Source: Sphingobacterium sp. (GTDB lineage: Bacteria > Bacteroidota > Bacteroidia > Sphingobacteriales > Sphingobacteriaceae). Taken from it: a stretch of 34,999 nucleotides of DNA. Under the pieces are notes generated by a model. It was not told the DNA's origin, did not search any database, and was given only the letters and a program-made list of their open reading frames with translations. The translations under genes were made by a program, and so were the position numbers. The first letter of the stretch is position 1. Each line of letters opens with the position of its first letter. The stretch covers positions 1-34,999 of the forward strand of contig JALAGS010000204.1 of assembly GCA_022712315.1 (NCBI GenBank), given 5' to 3'. Below are positions 8,540 to 16,619 of the stretch, one piece after another.

Positions 8540-8547
8540 CAAAAATA
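8540..8547 (-). promoter_or_regulatory. -7 box (TATTTTTG) abutting the rluA-like start codon
   Basis: The minus strand reads TATTTTTGCAAAATG, with TAnnTTTG ending 5 bases before the A of the ATG, the same geometry as guaA. No well-spaced -33 box is apparent; a TTG 24 bases upstream is the nearest. Confidence 0.45.
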
Positions 8548-8566
8548 CAAAACACAAGGCAGAATA

Positions 8567-8598
8567 TTGGCCAATGTATGATAAAAAGCTTACTTTTG
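8567..8598 (+). promoter_or_regulatory. panB promoter (TTG-N21-TACTTTTG)
   Basis: A -33-like TTG (8567-8569) and a perfect TAnnTTTG box (8591-8598), spaced by 21 bases, lie 20 bases before the panB ATG. The TTG is part of the 10-bp palindrome ATTGGCCAAT (8566-8575), which sits between the two divergent genes. Confidence 0.65.
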
Positions 8599-8618
8599 AA
8601 CACACAATATAAGTTAAG

Positions 8619-9434
8619 ATGTCTGTAAACAAAGAAATGAAACGAGTAAGCACCGCTATGCTACAAGCAATGAAAGAACGTAAAGAGAAGATTTCTATGC
8701 TTACAAGCTATGATTACTCCATGGCCAAAATGGTAGATCAAGCTGGTGTTGACGTTATTTTGATTGGAGATTCTGCGGCCAATGTATTTGCTGGCTACGA
8801 AACCACCCTGCCTATCACCCTTGACAATATGATTTACCACGCAGCAGCTGTTGCCAGAGGTACCGAACGTGCCATGGTACTGGCAGATTTGCCGTTTGGA
8901 TCCTATCAGGGTTCGGCCAATGAGGCTTACAATGCGGCTGTACGTATGATGAAGGAATCCGGGGCACACGCATTGAAACTGGAAGGTGGTCTTGAAATTA
9001 TTGAAAATATCAAAAAAATCATTGCCGGAGGAATCCCTGTATGTGGACATCTCGGCTTAACTCCCCAGTCAATCAATAAATTTGGGAATTTTGGTGTGCG
9101 GGCAAAAGAAGAACAAGAAGCTGCTAAATTAATAGAAGATGCGCTCGCACTCCAGGAAGCAGGCTGTTTTGCGATTGTTTTGGAAAAGATACCTGCAAAG
9201 CTGGCCAAGACAGTGACCGAAAAATTAGCCATTCCCACTGTAGGCATTGGTGCAGGACCGGATTGCGATGGGCAGGTACTCGTGATCAACGATATGCTTG
9301 GCATGAACGCAGATTTCAAACCAAAATTTATGCGTCATTTTGCCAATTTGCACGAGCAGATCACCAACGCAGTAGCCAACTATGTTGCCGAAGTGAAAGC
9401 GGTACAATACCCCAACGAAGACGAACAATATTAA
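8619..9434 (+). CDS. panB: 3-methyl-2-oxobutanoate hydroxymethyltransferase
   Basis: A 271-residue PanB that transfers a hydroxymethyl group from 5,10-methylene-THF to alpha-ketoisovalerate, giving ketopantoate, the first committed step of pantothenate and CoA synthesis. The TIM-barrel landmarks are present: M-L-T-S-Y-D-Y, V-I-L-I-G-D-S-A-A-N (metal-binding Asp), L-P-F-G-S-Y-Q, A-L-K-L-E-G-G, G-H-L-G-L-T-P-Q and T-V-G-I-G-A-G. Length is normal. The ATG at 8619 follows a clear promoter. panC and panD are not nearby. The downstream membrane protein begins 9 bases after the stop and is probably cotranscribed. Confidence 0.97.
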   Translation: MSVNKEMKRVSTAMLQAMKERKEKISMLTSYDYSMAKMVDQAGVDVILIGDSAANVFAGYETTLPITLDNMIYHAAAVARGTERAMVLADLPFGSYQGSANEAYNAAVRMMKESGAHALKLEGGLEIIENIKKIIAGGIPVCGHLGLTPQSINKFGNFGVRAKEEQEAAKLIEDALALQEAGCFAIVLEKIPAKLAKTVTEKLAIPTVGIGAGPDCDGQVLVINDMLGMNADFKPKFMRHFANLHEQITNAVANYVAEVKAVQYPNEDEQY

Positions 9435-9443
9435 TCGGCGAAT

Positions 9444-10046
9444 ATGCGGTTTTTGATCATTGGACTTCTTATCCTAGCTGCTTATCTCATGATACGCAAA
9501 AAATTCAATTTTTTTGGGTTTTCCGAGGATATGTCCAGAAATTTAAAATCAGGTTTTCAGTTAATTGAAGCTTCATCTCCGGTCATCCAGGCAAATCTAA
9601 AGAAGAGCGTTTCCAATGCCATTATGGGCATTGTCCTCATTTTGATCACCGTCTTGCTCTTCACGAAGATAAAAATTGTACTGTTTCTGCTCCCAATTGC
9701 CTTTTTCCTGTTGGGTTATATTTTTCTGTTCAACAACCACTTTAGTAAGCTCAAAAGCCAGCAGATCTGGTACAATGCCAAAACCAATGAAGTCTTTATC
9801 GAACAGTTAAAAGGTGAAAATTATGCTTTTAATATGTTTCAGGACATACAAGCTGTTCAGAAGATCGAATCAATACAAACGACCAAAGGTTTACTTTATG
9901 GCTATTATCGTCTCAAATTGAAGAACAGGATACTAGAGATCCCTTATTTGGTTGCAGAAAATAAACCCGTCAATAACCTCTTTTTCGATACCATTGCCCA
10001 AAATTTTAAAATAGATGTTCAAAAACGTATTTTTCCAATCATTTAA
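9444..10046 (+). CDS. Membrane protein of unknown function
   Basis: A 200-residue protein that I do not recognise. It has a short hydrophobic N-terminus (about 2-17), then a polar linker, then two hydrophobic helices (about 57-73 and 77-96) separated only by K-I-K, and a soluble C-terminal half of about 100 residues with beta-type alternation (E-V-F-I-E-Q-L, G-L-L-Y-G-Y-Y-R-L-K-L). The C-terminal domain is PH-like in feel, as in many small bacterial membrane proteins with a paired helix plus a cytoplasmic beta domain, but this is only a visual impression. It lies 9 bases downstream of panB, suggesting cotranscription without an obvious functional link. Confidence 0.7.
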   Translation: MRFLIIGLLILAAYLMIRKKFNFFGFSEDMSRNLKSGFQLIEASSPVIQANLKKSVSNAIMGIVLILITVLLFTKIKIVLFLLPIAFFLLGYIFLFNNHFSKLKSQQIWYNAKTNEVFIEQLKGENYAFNMFQDIQAVQKIESIQTTKGLLYGYYRLKLKNRILEIPYLVAENKPVNNLFFDTIAQNFKIDVQKRIFPII

Positions 10047-10057
10047 AAAAGAGCAAG

Positions 10058-10088
10058 TTGCACATCAAAAAAGAAAGTGTTATATTTA
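10058..10088 (+). promoter_or_regulatory. Possible promoter of the bTHX gene
   Basis: TTG (10058-10060), a 20-base spacer, then TATATTTA (10081-10088), one base off TAnnTTTG. It lies about 42 bases before the small ribosomal gene. Confidence 0.4.
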
Positions 10089-10129
10089 GGTAATCAATAT
10101 AATTTGTTAAAACCAAAATATTTTACACT

Positions 10130-10282
10130 ATGGGAAAAGGTGATATCAAGACCAGAAGAGGAAAAATATCGAATGGTTCTTTTGGAAAAAGAAGACCACA
10201 TTTATCGAAAGCTGCGATCAAGCCAAAAGTAAACAATGAGGCTCCAAAAGAAGTGGAAAAAAAAGCAAAATCAAAAAAATAG
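10130..10282 (+). CDS. 30S ribosomal protein THX (bTHX)
   Basis: A 50-codon gene. The N-terminus M-G-K-G-D-I-K-T-R-R-G-K-I followed by G-S-F-G-K-R-R-P is the hallmark of the bTHX family, a very small basic protein in the head of the 30S subunit, first seen in Thermus and also common in Bacteroidota. The core domain takes up about residues 1-25; the rest is a lysine-rich tail ending K-A-K-S-K-K. The tail is longer than in the Thermus protein, as I recall it. The gene is easy to miss because of its size. It is flanked by its own promoter-like boxes and a perfect terminator, so it looks like an independent unit. Confidence 0.88.
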   Translation: MGKGDIKTRRGKISNGSFGKRRPHLSKAAIKPKVNNEAPKEVEKKAKSKK

Positions 10283-10290
10283 TAAACTGG

Positions 10291-10319
10291 AAGCTAGAAA
10301 CTTATTTCTAGCTTTTTTA
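10291..10319 (+). terminator. Terminator of the bTHX gene
   Basis: A perfect 10-bp stem, AAGCTAGAAA (10291-10300) with TTTCTAGCTT (10305-10314), closes a CTTA loop and runs into TTTTTAT. Confidence 0.9.
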
Positions 10320-10466
10320 TTTCCCATCGTTCTCACTATGCTTATCTTTCCATCCATTGATCAGGTTTTTGCCGTATTGTAAAATCCTTTTGACAACCGA
10401 TATCCTCATAATAATAAACCTATATTTACCCGTTAAATGTAAAAAGTACATAAGAGAATATACCGT

Positions 10467-11528
10467 ATGAATAAAAAGTCGATCATTTACCTCCTTTTGG
10501 CTTGTGCTGTGCTTGGAGGTGGATACTTTCTGATAACTGCCAAAAAAGACAAAAAAGACGCTGATAAGCCCAATGGAAAAAAGGACATGCCAGTTCCGGC
10601 ACAGGCTATCATTGCCAAATCTTCTGTCGCCGATCGATCCATTAATCTCTCGGGAAGCATTGACGCAGAAGAGCAGGTTGAAATCAGAAGTGAAGTAAGC
10701 GGTCGAATTACAAAGATCTTCTTCGCAGAAGGTCAGCGCATCAAGCAGGGCGAACCCTTGATCAAGATAGATGATATTGAACTTCAGGCACAATTAAAAC
10801 AGGCACAAACGGCGAATCAGCTCAATGCGGAAAACGAACGCCGCGCCAAACTGCTGTTGCAAAAAGGAGCCATCAGTCAGGAGGAATTTGATATTGCCAG
10901 CGCAGCTTTAAAAACCTCCTTAGCACAGATCCAGCTTATTCAGGCACAAATATCCAAAACAACGATACGCGCCCCTTTTAGTGGAATGATCGGACTTCGG
11001 AATATTTCTGTTGGCGCAATTGTCTCTTCCAATACCCTAATTACAAACTTGGTGAAAGACAATCTTGTCAAGATTACTTTTGCAATACCCGAAAAATATA
11101 GCAATATTGTTAAAATAAATATGCCGATCGAATTCAGTGTTGCCAACGATCCAACTATCATTAAAGCAAACATTTACGCCGTTGAACCGCAAGTATCACT
11201 TAATACAAGAACACTCACCGTGCGTGCCAGGGCAAATAATGAACAGGGTAAATTAAAAGTAGGTTCCTTTGTCAATGTTATCGTCCCCATCGAGGTTGAA
11301 AACGATGCCATCTCCATTCCAACCGAAGCTATCGTTCCCATACAGGATGGCAAAAAAGTCTTTGTATTGCAACATGGCCTTGCCAAGGAAGTTAAAGTTG
11401 AAACAGGTGCACGTACCGACAAAGACATTGTCATCCTATCAGGCATCAGTGCTGGCGACACGGTTTTAACCACAGGAGTCCTGTCTTTAAAAGATGGAGC
11501 AAAAGTTAAGGTATCATTAGCTAACTAG
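10467..11528 (+). CDS. RND efflux periplasmic adaptor (membrane fusion protein)
   Basis: A 353-residue adaptor of the HlyD/AcrA type. One N-terminal membrane anchor or signal (about 5-24) is followed by a lysine-rich linker. The lipoyl/barrel-sandwich part begins with S-G-S-I-D-A-E-E-Q-V-E-I-R-S-E-V-S-G-R-I (about 59-78). A short coiled-coil hairpin follows (about 106-155, rich in Q-A-Q-T-A-N and L-L-L-Q-K-G-A-I-S). The return lipoyl half is T-T-I-R-A-P-F-S-G-M-I-G, and the beta-barrel and membrane-proximal domains end the protein. It bridges the inner-membrane pump and the outer-membrane channel encoded next (6-base gap). The three-gene order is standard for an RND drug or metabolite exporter. 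No local regulator gene is present. Confidence 0.95.
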   Translation: MNKKSIIYLLLACAVLGGGYFLITAKKDKKDADKPNGKKDMPVPAQAIIAKSSVADRSINLSGSIDAEEQVEIRSEVSGRITKIFFAEGQRIKQGEPLIKIDDIELQAQLKQAQTANQLNAENERRAKLLLQKGAISQEEFDIASAALKTSLAQIQLIQAQISKTTIRAPFSGMIGLRNISVGAIVSSNTLITNLVKDNLVKITFAIPEKYSNIVKINMPIEFSVANDPTIIKANIYAVEPQVSLNTRTLTVRARANNEQGKLKVGSFVNVIVPIEVENDAISIPTEAIVPIQDGKKVFVLQHGLAKEVKVETGARTDKDIVILSGISAGDTVLTTGVLSLKDGAKVKVSLAN

Positions 11529-11534
11529 TTGTAC

Positions 11535-14500
11535 ATGAATTTATCTGCAGTTTTTATTAAACGCCCCGTCTTAACTATTGTAGTCAATATTACCATCATA
11601 TTATTTGGCTACATTGGGTTTAGCTTTCTGGGTGTGCGCGAATATCCCTCCATTGACCCCGCGATTGTTTCTGTGCGGACAAATTACGCCGGAGCAAATC
11701 CGGACATCATCGAATCCCAGATTACGGAACCTTTGGAAAAGGCCATAAACTCGATCGACGGAATCCGCAACATCTCTTCCTCGAGCAATCAGGGATCCAG
11801 CAATATTACCATTGAATTTGATCTACAGAAAAACCTCGAAGAGGCCGCAAATGATGTCCGTGATAAAGTATCACAAGCGGTCAGGAGCCTCCCGCAGGAT
11901 ATTGACGCTCCACCTGTTGTATCGAAAGCCGATGCCGACTCCGATCCTATTATTACATTGACACTTCAAAGTGAGACACGCGATAAACTCTCGCTGAGCG
12001 ATTATGCCGAAAATGTTATTTCCGAAAGGCTGCAAACCATTCCCGGTGTCAGCAGTACTCAGATCTATGGTCAAAAACGTTACGCCATGCGTCTATGGCT
12101 CAATCCCGACCGTATGGCTGCTTATGGCATCACGGCTTCGGATATCCGTACCGCATTAAATAACCAGAACGTTGAACTCCCTTCCGGAAAAATTGTCGGA
12201 AACACAACCGAACTAACCGTAAAAACGGTGGGAAACCTTTCTACGCCCGAGCAATTCAACGACATTATCCTTAAGGCTGATAGCAGTCGCATTGTCAAGT
12301 TTATCGACATTGGCCGGGCAGAAATAGATGCTGAAAATTTAGAAACGAAAATGGTCAGCAACGGTAAGCAATTGGTTGGTATCGCTATCATTCCACAACC
12401 TGGGACAAACTACCTCGATATTGCCAACAATTTCTATAAGATGCTCGATCAGATCAAAGAAGATCTACCGCAGGATATTATTCTCAACATTGCTTCTGAT
12501 AACACGACATTCATTAAAAAATCCGTTGAAGAAGTTGCAGAAACATTGTTGATATCAATCATCTTAGTCACCTTGATTATTTATTTTTTCTTCCGTGACT
12601 GGGGTATAGCACTTAGGCCTTTATTGGACATTCCTGTATCCTTGATTGCGACATTTTTCATCATGTATATTTTTGGATTTTCCATCAATGTACTTACCTT
12701 ACTCGCTATCGTACTGGCGACTGGGCTTGTCGTCGATGATGGTATTGTGGTAACCGAAAATATCTTCAAGAAAGTTGAGGAAGGGATGTCTCCTATCGAA
12801 GCGGCTTTAAAAGGATCAAAGGAAATATTCTTCGCTGTTATTTCTATCTCCATTACGCTTGCAGCCGTATTTTTACCCGTGATATTTTTACAGGGATTTG
12901 TGGGACGGTTATTTCGCGAGTTTGGCGTTGTCATTGCTTCCGCCGTTTTGGTGTCCGCATTTGTTTCCTTAACCCTCACTCCTATGCTTAACGCATATTT
13001 AATAAAAAGCGGCGGGCATAAAAAGACTAAATTTTACAATTGGACAGAGCCTATGTTCGTCAAAATGAATAAAGGTTACGCCAATGCACTGGAAAAATTC
13101 ATGAAATTTAAATGGATAAGCTTTCCGGTGCTGATTATCTGTTTTGTGATTATCGGAATCCTTTTTTCTTCCATTAAAAAGGAGACTGCACCCTACGATG
13201 ACAGAAGCAACATTTCTGTCAATGTTACAGGGCCAGAAGGTGCCACTTATGAATATATGGACCGCTACATGCAGGAGCTAGACAAACTAGTCTACGATTC
13301 CATTCCCGAAAATAAAATTAGCTTAAACATCACCTCTCCGGGTTTCGGAGCGAGTTCAGTCAACTCCGGACGGATACGGATGACGCTGGTTGATCCCAGT
13401 GAACGCAAAAAATCGCAGGACGATATTGCTAAAGAGCTTACCAAATGGACGAAACAATACGACGCTGTCCGTGTAAATGTTTCACAGTCCCCGACAATAT
13501 CCATGAACCGCAGAGGCGGATTACCTGTTCAATACATTATCCAGGCACAGAACTTTGAAAAGCTTCAGGAAAAGATCCCCGAATTTATGAATGAGGTCAA
13601 CAGCGACCCGACATTCTCCACCACGGATATCAACCTGAAATTCAATAAGCCTGAATTGCATGTGGAAATAGACCGTCTAAAAGCGCTCAGCCTTGGGGTT
13701 TCCGTGCTGGATGTATCCCAATCCTTACAACTGTTGCTAAGCGGTCAGCGTTTCGCCTATTTTATGCGCGACGGGAAACAATATCAGGTGATCGGCCAAG
13801 TTGAAAACGACCGCAGAGCCACACCAACTGATCTTTCTTCAATTTATGTACGCAATAATCTCGGGCAACTTATTCAATTGGACAACGTTGTCAGTGTCCG
13901 GGAAGAAAGCAGTCCGCCACAGCTTTATCACAACAATCGTTACATGTCGGCTACAGTATCAGCCGGTTTGGCACCGGGTATGAGTATGAGCGACGGGATT
14001 GCCGCCATGGACCGGATCAAAGAAAAGGTGCTTGATCAGAGCTTTACAACCGACCTGAGCGGTGAATCACGTGACTTCGTGGAAAGTAGTTCCAATACCC
14101 TATTTGCCTTTGGTCTTGCGTTACTGCTGATCTACCTGATCCTCGCAGCCCAATTTGAGAGTTTTCTCGACCCATTTATCATTATCCTTACCGTACCGAT
14201 GGCTGTTGCAGGTGCATTAATAAGTCTATGGTTATTCGATCAAACCTGGAATATATTCAGTCAAATCGGAACAATCATGCTCATTGGTCTGGTAACCAAA
14301 AATGGTATCCTGATTGTCGAATTTGCCAATCAGATGCGAGAAGAAGGTATGGGAAAATTTGAAGCGATCATGCACTCCGCCGAATCACGCCTTAGACCAA
14401 TCTTAATGACGAGTTTGGCGATTGCATTAGGTGCGTTACCGATCGCTATGTCACTGGGAGCAGCATCCACCAGTAGAATCGGTATGGGGGTTGTTATCGT

Positions 14501-14618
14501 AGGAGGTACAATATTCTCGCTTATCCTGACCCTTTTCATTATCCCGGCGATTTATTACATGTGGTCGAGACAGAAAAAGCATAGACCTGAATTTGACAAT
14601 ATTAAAAGCTACGAATAA
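11535..14618 (+). CDS. RND efflux pump, HAE1 family (inner-membrane transporter)
   Basis: From the ATG at 11535 this is 1027 residues; an in-frame TTG at 11529 would add two. It is a proton-driven exporter with the RND layout: TM1 near residues 10-30, a large periplasmic loop, TM2-6 (about 330-490), a long linker, a second periplasmic loop, and TM8-12 (about 855-1015). The proton-relay pair Asp401-Asp402 in G-L-V-V-D-D-G-I is intact in TM4. N-terminal V-R-E-Y-P-S-I-D-P and the porter-domain G-A-N-P-D-I-I-E fit HAE1 drug pumps rather than metal pumps of the CzcA type. Substrate cannot be deduced. It forms one transcript with the adaptor and channel genes. Confidence 0.96.
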   Translation: MNLSAVFIKRPVLTIVVNITIILFGYIGFSFLGVREYPSIDPAIVSVRTNYAGANPDIIESQITEPLEKAINSIDGIRNISSSSNQGSSNITIEFDLQKNLEEAANDVRDKVSQAVRSLPQDIDAPPVVSKADADSDPIITLTLQSETRDKLSLSDYAENVISERLQTIPGVSSTQIYGQKRYAMRLWLNPDRMAAYGITASDIRTALNNQNVELPSGKIVGNTTELTVKTVGNLSTPEQFNDIILKADSSRIVKFIDIGRAEIDAENLETKMVSNGKQLVGIAIIPQPGTNYLDIANNFYKMLDQIKEDLPQDIILNIASDNTTFIKKSVEEVAETLLISIILVTLIIYFFFRDWGIALRPLLDIPVSLIATFFIMYIFGFSINVLTLLAIVLATGLVVDDGIVVTENIFKKVEEGMSPIEAALKGSKEIFFAVISISITLAAVFLPVIFLQGFVGRLFREFGVVIASAVLVSAFVSLTLTPMLNAYLIKSGGHKKTKFYNWTEPMFVKMNKGYANALEKFMKFKWISFPVLIICFVIIGILFSSIKKETAPYDDRSNISVNVTGPEGATYEYMDRYMQELDKLVYDSIPENKISLNITSPGFGASSVNSGRIRMTLVDPSERKKSQDDIAKELTKWTKQYDAVRVNVSQSPTISMNRRGGLPVQYIIQAQNFEKLQEKIPEFMNEVNSDPTFSTTDINLKFNKPELHVEIDRLKALSLGVSVLDVSQSLQLLLSGQRFAYFMRDGKQYQVIGQVENDRRATPTDLSSIYVRNNLGQLIQLDNVVSVREESSPPQLYHNNRYMSATVSAGLAPGMSMSDGIAAMDRIKEKVLDQSFTTDLSGESRDFVESSSNTLFAFGLALLLIYLILAAQFESFLDPFIIILTVPMAVAGALISLWLFDQTWNIFSQIGTIMLIGLVTKNGILIVEFANQMREEGMGKFEAIMHSAESRLRPILMTSLAIALGALPIAMSLGAASTSRIGMGVVIVGGTIFSLILTLFIIPAIYYMWSRQKKHRPEFDNIKSYE

Positions 14619-14625
14619 TTAAGAC

Positions 14626-15927
14626 ATGAAGAGAAATTTTATCCTACTAATATTGCTTTACTCCATCATGTTTCAAGCTCGTGCGCAAGAAGTACTGACT
14701 TTGGAAGATGCGCTGAAAACAACATTAAGCAATAACTTCAATATTCTCTTGGCGAAAAATGATAATAACATTGACATCGAGAATACCAGTTTAGGCAGTG
14801 CCGGCATGCTCCCTGCTGTAACTGGCACGTTCAACAGAAGCAATTCAATCCAAAATTCACGTCAGGTCAGAGCAGATGGTCAGATACAGCAGATTTCCAA
14901 TGCAAAAAATGATAACATGTCTTATGGTGTCAATTTAAACTGGACGATATTTGACGGACTAGGAATGTTTGCCCGTCGTGACCGATTCAAAGAAATACAG
15001 CGCCAGGGTGAAGCGGAGATTAAATACGAAGTTATTACCCAACTCAGTGAAGTCATGGCTACCTATTACAATCTGGTGCAGCAAAAGCGCCTGATTAATG
15101 CGCTTGACACCACAATTACGCTATCGAGATACCGTGTTACTTTAGCTGAAAACCGACTGGAGATCGGAAAAGGCTCCAAGCTTGATCTTCTCAATGCAAA
15201 GGTCGATCTGAATACCGATCAAACGAACCTGCTCAGACAGCAAGAAAGCTTCAAAAATACCAAGACGTACCTCAATCAACTGATGACGCGGGATTTGAGC
15301 CTGGATTTTCAAATTGAAGATGAAATGAAACTTGATACGGATCTTAAACTGGGTAATCTGATCGAAATTGCCGATCAACAAAATCCTCAGATACAGCTTG
15401 CCATCATCAACAATCGTGTAGCTGAACTTAACTTAAAAGCAGTTAAGGCCGAACGTTACCCTAAAATTGGTTTAAATAGCGGCTACAACTGGAATGAATC
15501 TCATTCTTCGCTTGGCTTCTCCACAGAAAATAAGAATAGAGGCCTTACGTATGGTGTATCGGCCTCTCTGAATATTTTTAATGGATTCCTGCAAAATAGA
15601 AATGAGCGTATTGCCAAATTTCAGATTAAAGGTACAGAGCTACAGATACAGCAGCAGAAACAAGATATCCAGGCCCAAGTTAGAACATTATTCCAGACCT
15701 ACATCACCAATATCGAACTGGCCAATGTAGAACGGAAAAATGAAGAGCTGGCCAAAGAAAATTTAAACATCACCATGGATAAATTCCGTATTGGTACCAT
15801 TACCACCTTGGAGGTAAGGACGGCGCAGTTAAACTACATCAATGCGATGACACGCAGCTATACGGCCCAATACGACGCTAAGGTATCTGAAATACGTTTG
15901 AAGGAACTAACAGGTGAGACTTATTAG
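14626..15927 (+). CDS. TolC-family outer-membrane efflux channel
   Basis: A 433-residue outer-membrane factor with a signal peptide (1-20, ending A-R-A-Q). It contains two copies of the OEP repeat, beginning at L-T-L-E-D-A-L-K-T-T-L-S-N-N-F and again near residue 245. Each repeat gives long amphipathic helices for the periplasmic tunnel plus barrel strands such as Y-G-V-N-L-N-W-T-I-F-D-G and Y-G-V-S-A-S-L-N-I-F-N-G. It is the exit duct for the adaptor-pump pair encoded just upstream (7-base gap). There is no lipobox, so it belongs to the non-lipidated TolC-like kind. It is the last gene of the operon. Confidence 0.94.
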   Translation: MKRNFILLILLYSIMFQARAQEVLTLEDALKTTLSNNFNILLAKNDNNIDIENTSLGSAGMLPAVTGTFNRSNSIQNSRQVRADGQIQQISNAKNDNMSYGVNLNWTIFDGLGMFARRDRFKEIQRQGEAEIKYEVITQLSEVMATYYNLVQQKRLINALDTTITLSRYRVTLAENRLEIGKGSKLDLLNAKVDLNTDQTNLLRQQESFKNTKTYLNQLMTRDLSLDFQIEDEMKLDTDLKLGNLIEIADQQNPQIQLAIINNRVAELNLKAVKAERYPKIGLNSGYNWNESHSSLGFSTENKNRGLTYGVSASLNIFNGFLQNRNERIAKFQIKGTELQIQQQKQDIQAQVRTLFQTYITNIELANVERKNEELAKENLNITMDKFRIGTITTLEVRTAQLNYINAMTRSYTAQYDAKVSEIRLKELTGETY

Positions 15928-15985
15928 AAGTTCTTCAGGGTCACTTAGAGCCCTCTTCTTCCCTTGTCAGACTGGGAGATTAATA

Positions 15986-16025
15986 AAAATCGAAAGGCTC
16001 CTGGAATCAGGAGCCTTTCGATTTT
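15986..16025. terminator. Very strong bidirectional terminator after the efflux operon
   Basis: A perfect 18-bp stem (15986-16003 with 16008-16025) around a GAAT loop, with AAAA and TTTT at the two ends. It separates the TolC-like gene (+) from the small convergent gene (-). Confidence 0.9.
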
Positions 16026-16029
16026 ATGT

Positions 16030-16296
16030 TTAATAGTCAATTGCTATAATAGATTTCAGCGGTATTAAAACTCCGCTTTTGATCTGAATATATCTATCGG
16101 TTAACGACCATACGGTGGTTTCGATACGCTTTGGTCCGGAATCTGTTTGAAAGGCAATTTCAGTCTTGGATTTAAACTCATTTCCCAACCGAAGTGCCCC
16201 TTTCAATTTATCCATAAAAGTCGCTGTCTTATCTTCACTCGCCGGGATAAATTTAAATTGAGGAATTTCCTCTTTAGCTATTAGTTCTCCAACCAT
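16030..16296 (-). CDS. Small conserved-looking protein of unknown function
   Basis: An 88-residue protein with no signal peptide or membrane helix. The C-terminal half, R-I-E-T-T-V-W-S-L-T-D-R-Y-I-Q-I-K-S-G-V-L-I-P, alternates like a small beta-sheet domain, and the last residues I-P-L-K-S-I-I-A-I-D-Y would form a final strand. I recognise the general style of short Bacteroidota proteins of this kind, but no function can be given. It is a single gene bounded 3' by the strong shared terminator and 5' by a 323-bp gap. Coding character is supported by the conserved-looking composition and by the terminator placed 4 bases after the stop. Confidence 0.65.
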   Translation of the reverse strand: MVGELIAKEEIPQFKFIPASEDKTATFMDKLKGALRLGNEFKSKTEIAFQTDSGPKRIETTVWSLTDRYIQIKSGVLIPLKSIIAIDY

Positions 16297-16619
16297 AATA
16301 CTAGCATTTAATGTGTAAATATATTGTTTTGCGCTACTCTACTTATAACGCTCCAAAGCCAATCTTATTTTATCTCTTTCTGCCATTGGCTTATTTAAAT
16401 CTACCTATTCCAGTGATAATAATCAATTAAATAATTGAAAACTATCATTTATTTTACAATAAAAAAACGATTCCTTTTTAGGCACATTGCACCGCTCCGA
16501 GGCTCGTCGGCAAGCCCTGCAAGCATTTATAAGGAGATATCTAAATATAGTGTCATTTCATTTTGAATTTACAGCCCAAATCATTCATATTATCTATTTT
16601 TACCAAAAAATCACGATAC
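16297..16619. other. 323-bp intergenic region between divergent genes
   Basis: It separates the small minus-strand gene from the plus-strand thioesterase and so should hold both promoters. I find no full TTTG-N19-21-TAnnTTTG match on either strand. A locally GC-rich patch (about 16484-16526) stands out from the AT-rich flanks, followed by an isolated AAGGAG (16531-16536) with no matching reading frame. No RNA gene or repeat was recognised. Confidence 0.4.

Noticed and set aside
10389..10428. TTTG ... TATATTTA as a promoter for the efflux operon
   Set aside because: The spacer is 28 bases, well beyond the 19-21 expected, and the -7 box lacks its final G.
12581..12979. Antisense open frame of about 130 codons within the RND pump gene
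   Set aside because: Arises from the codon pattern of membrane helices on the other strand; low-complexity T/N/S/K composition.
16531..16552. AAGGAG followed by GTG as a small gene start before the thioesterase
   Set aside because: The GTG frame runs only about 29 codons, is out of frame with the thioesterase, and looks non-coding.
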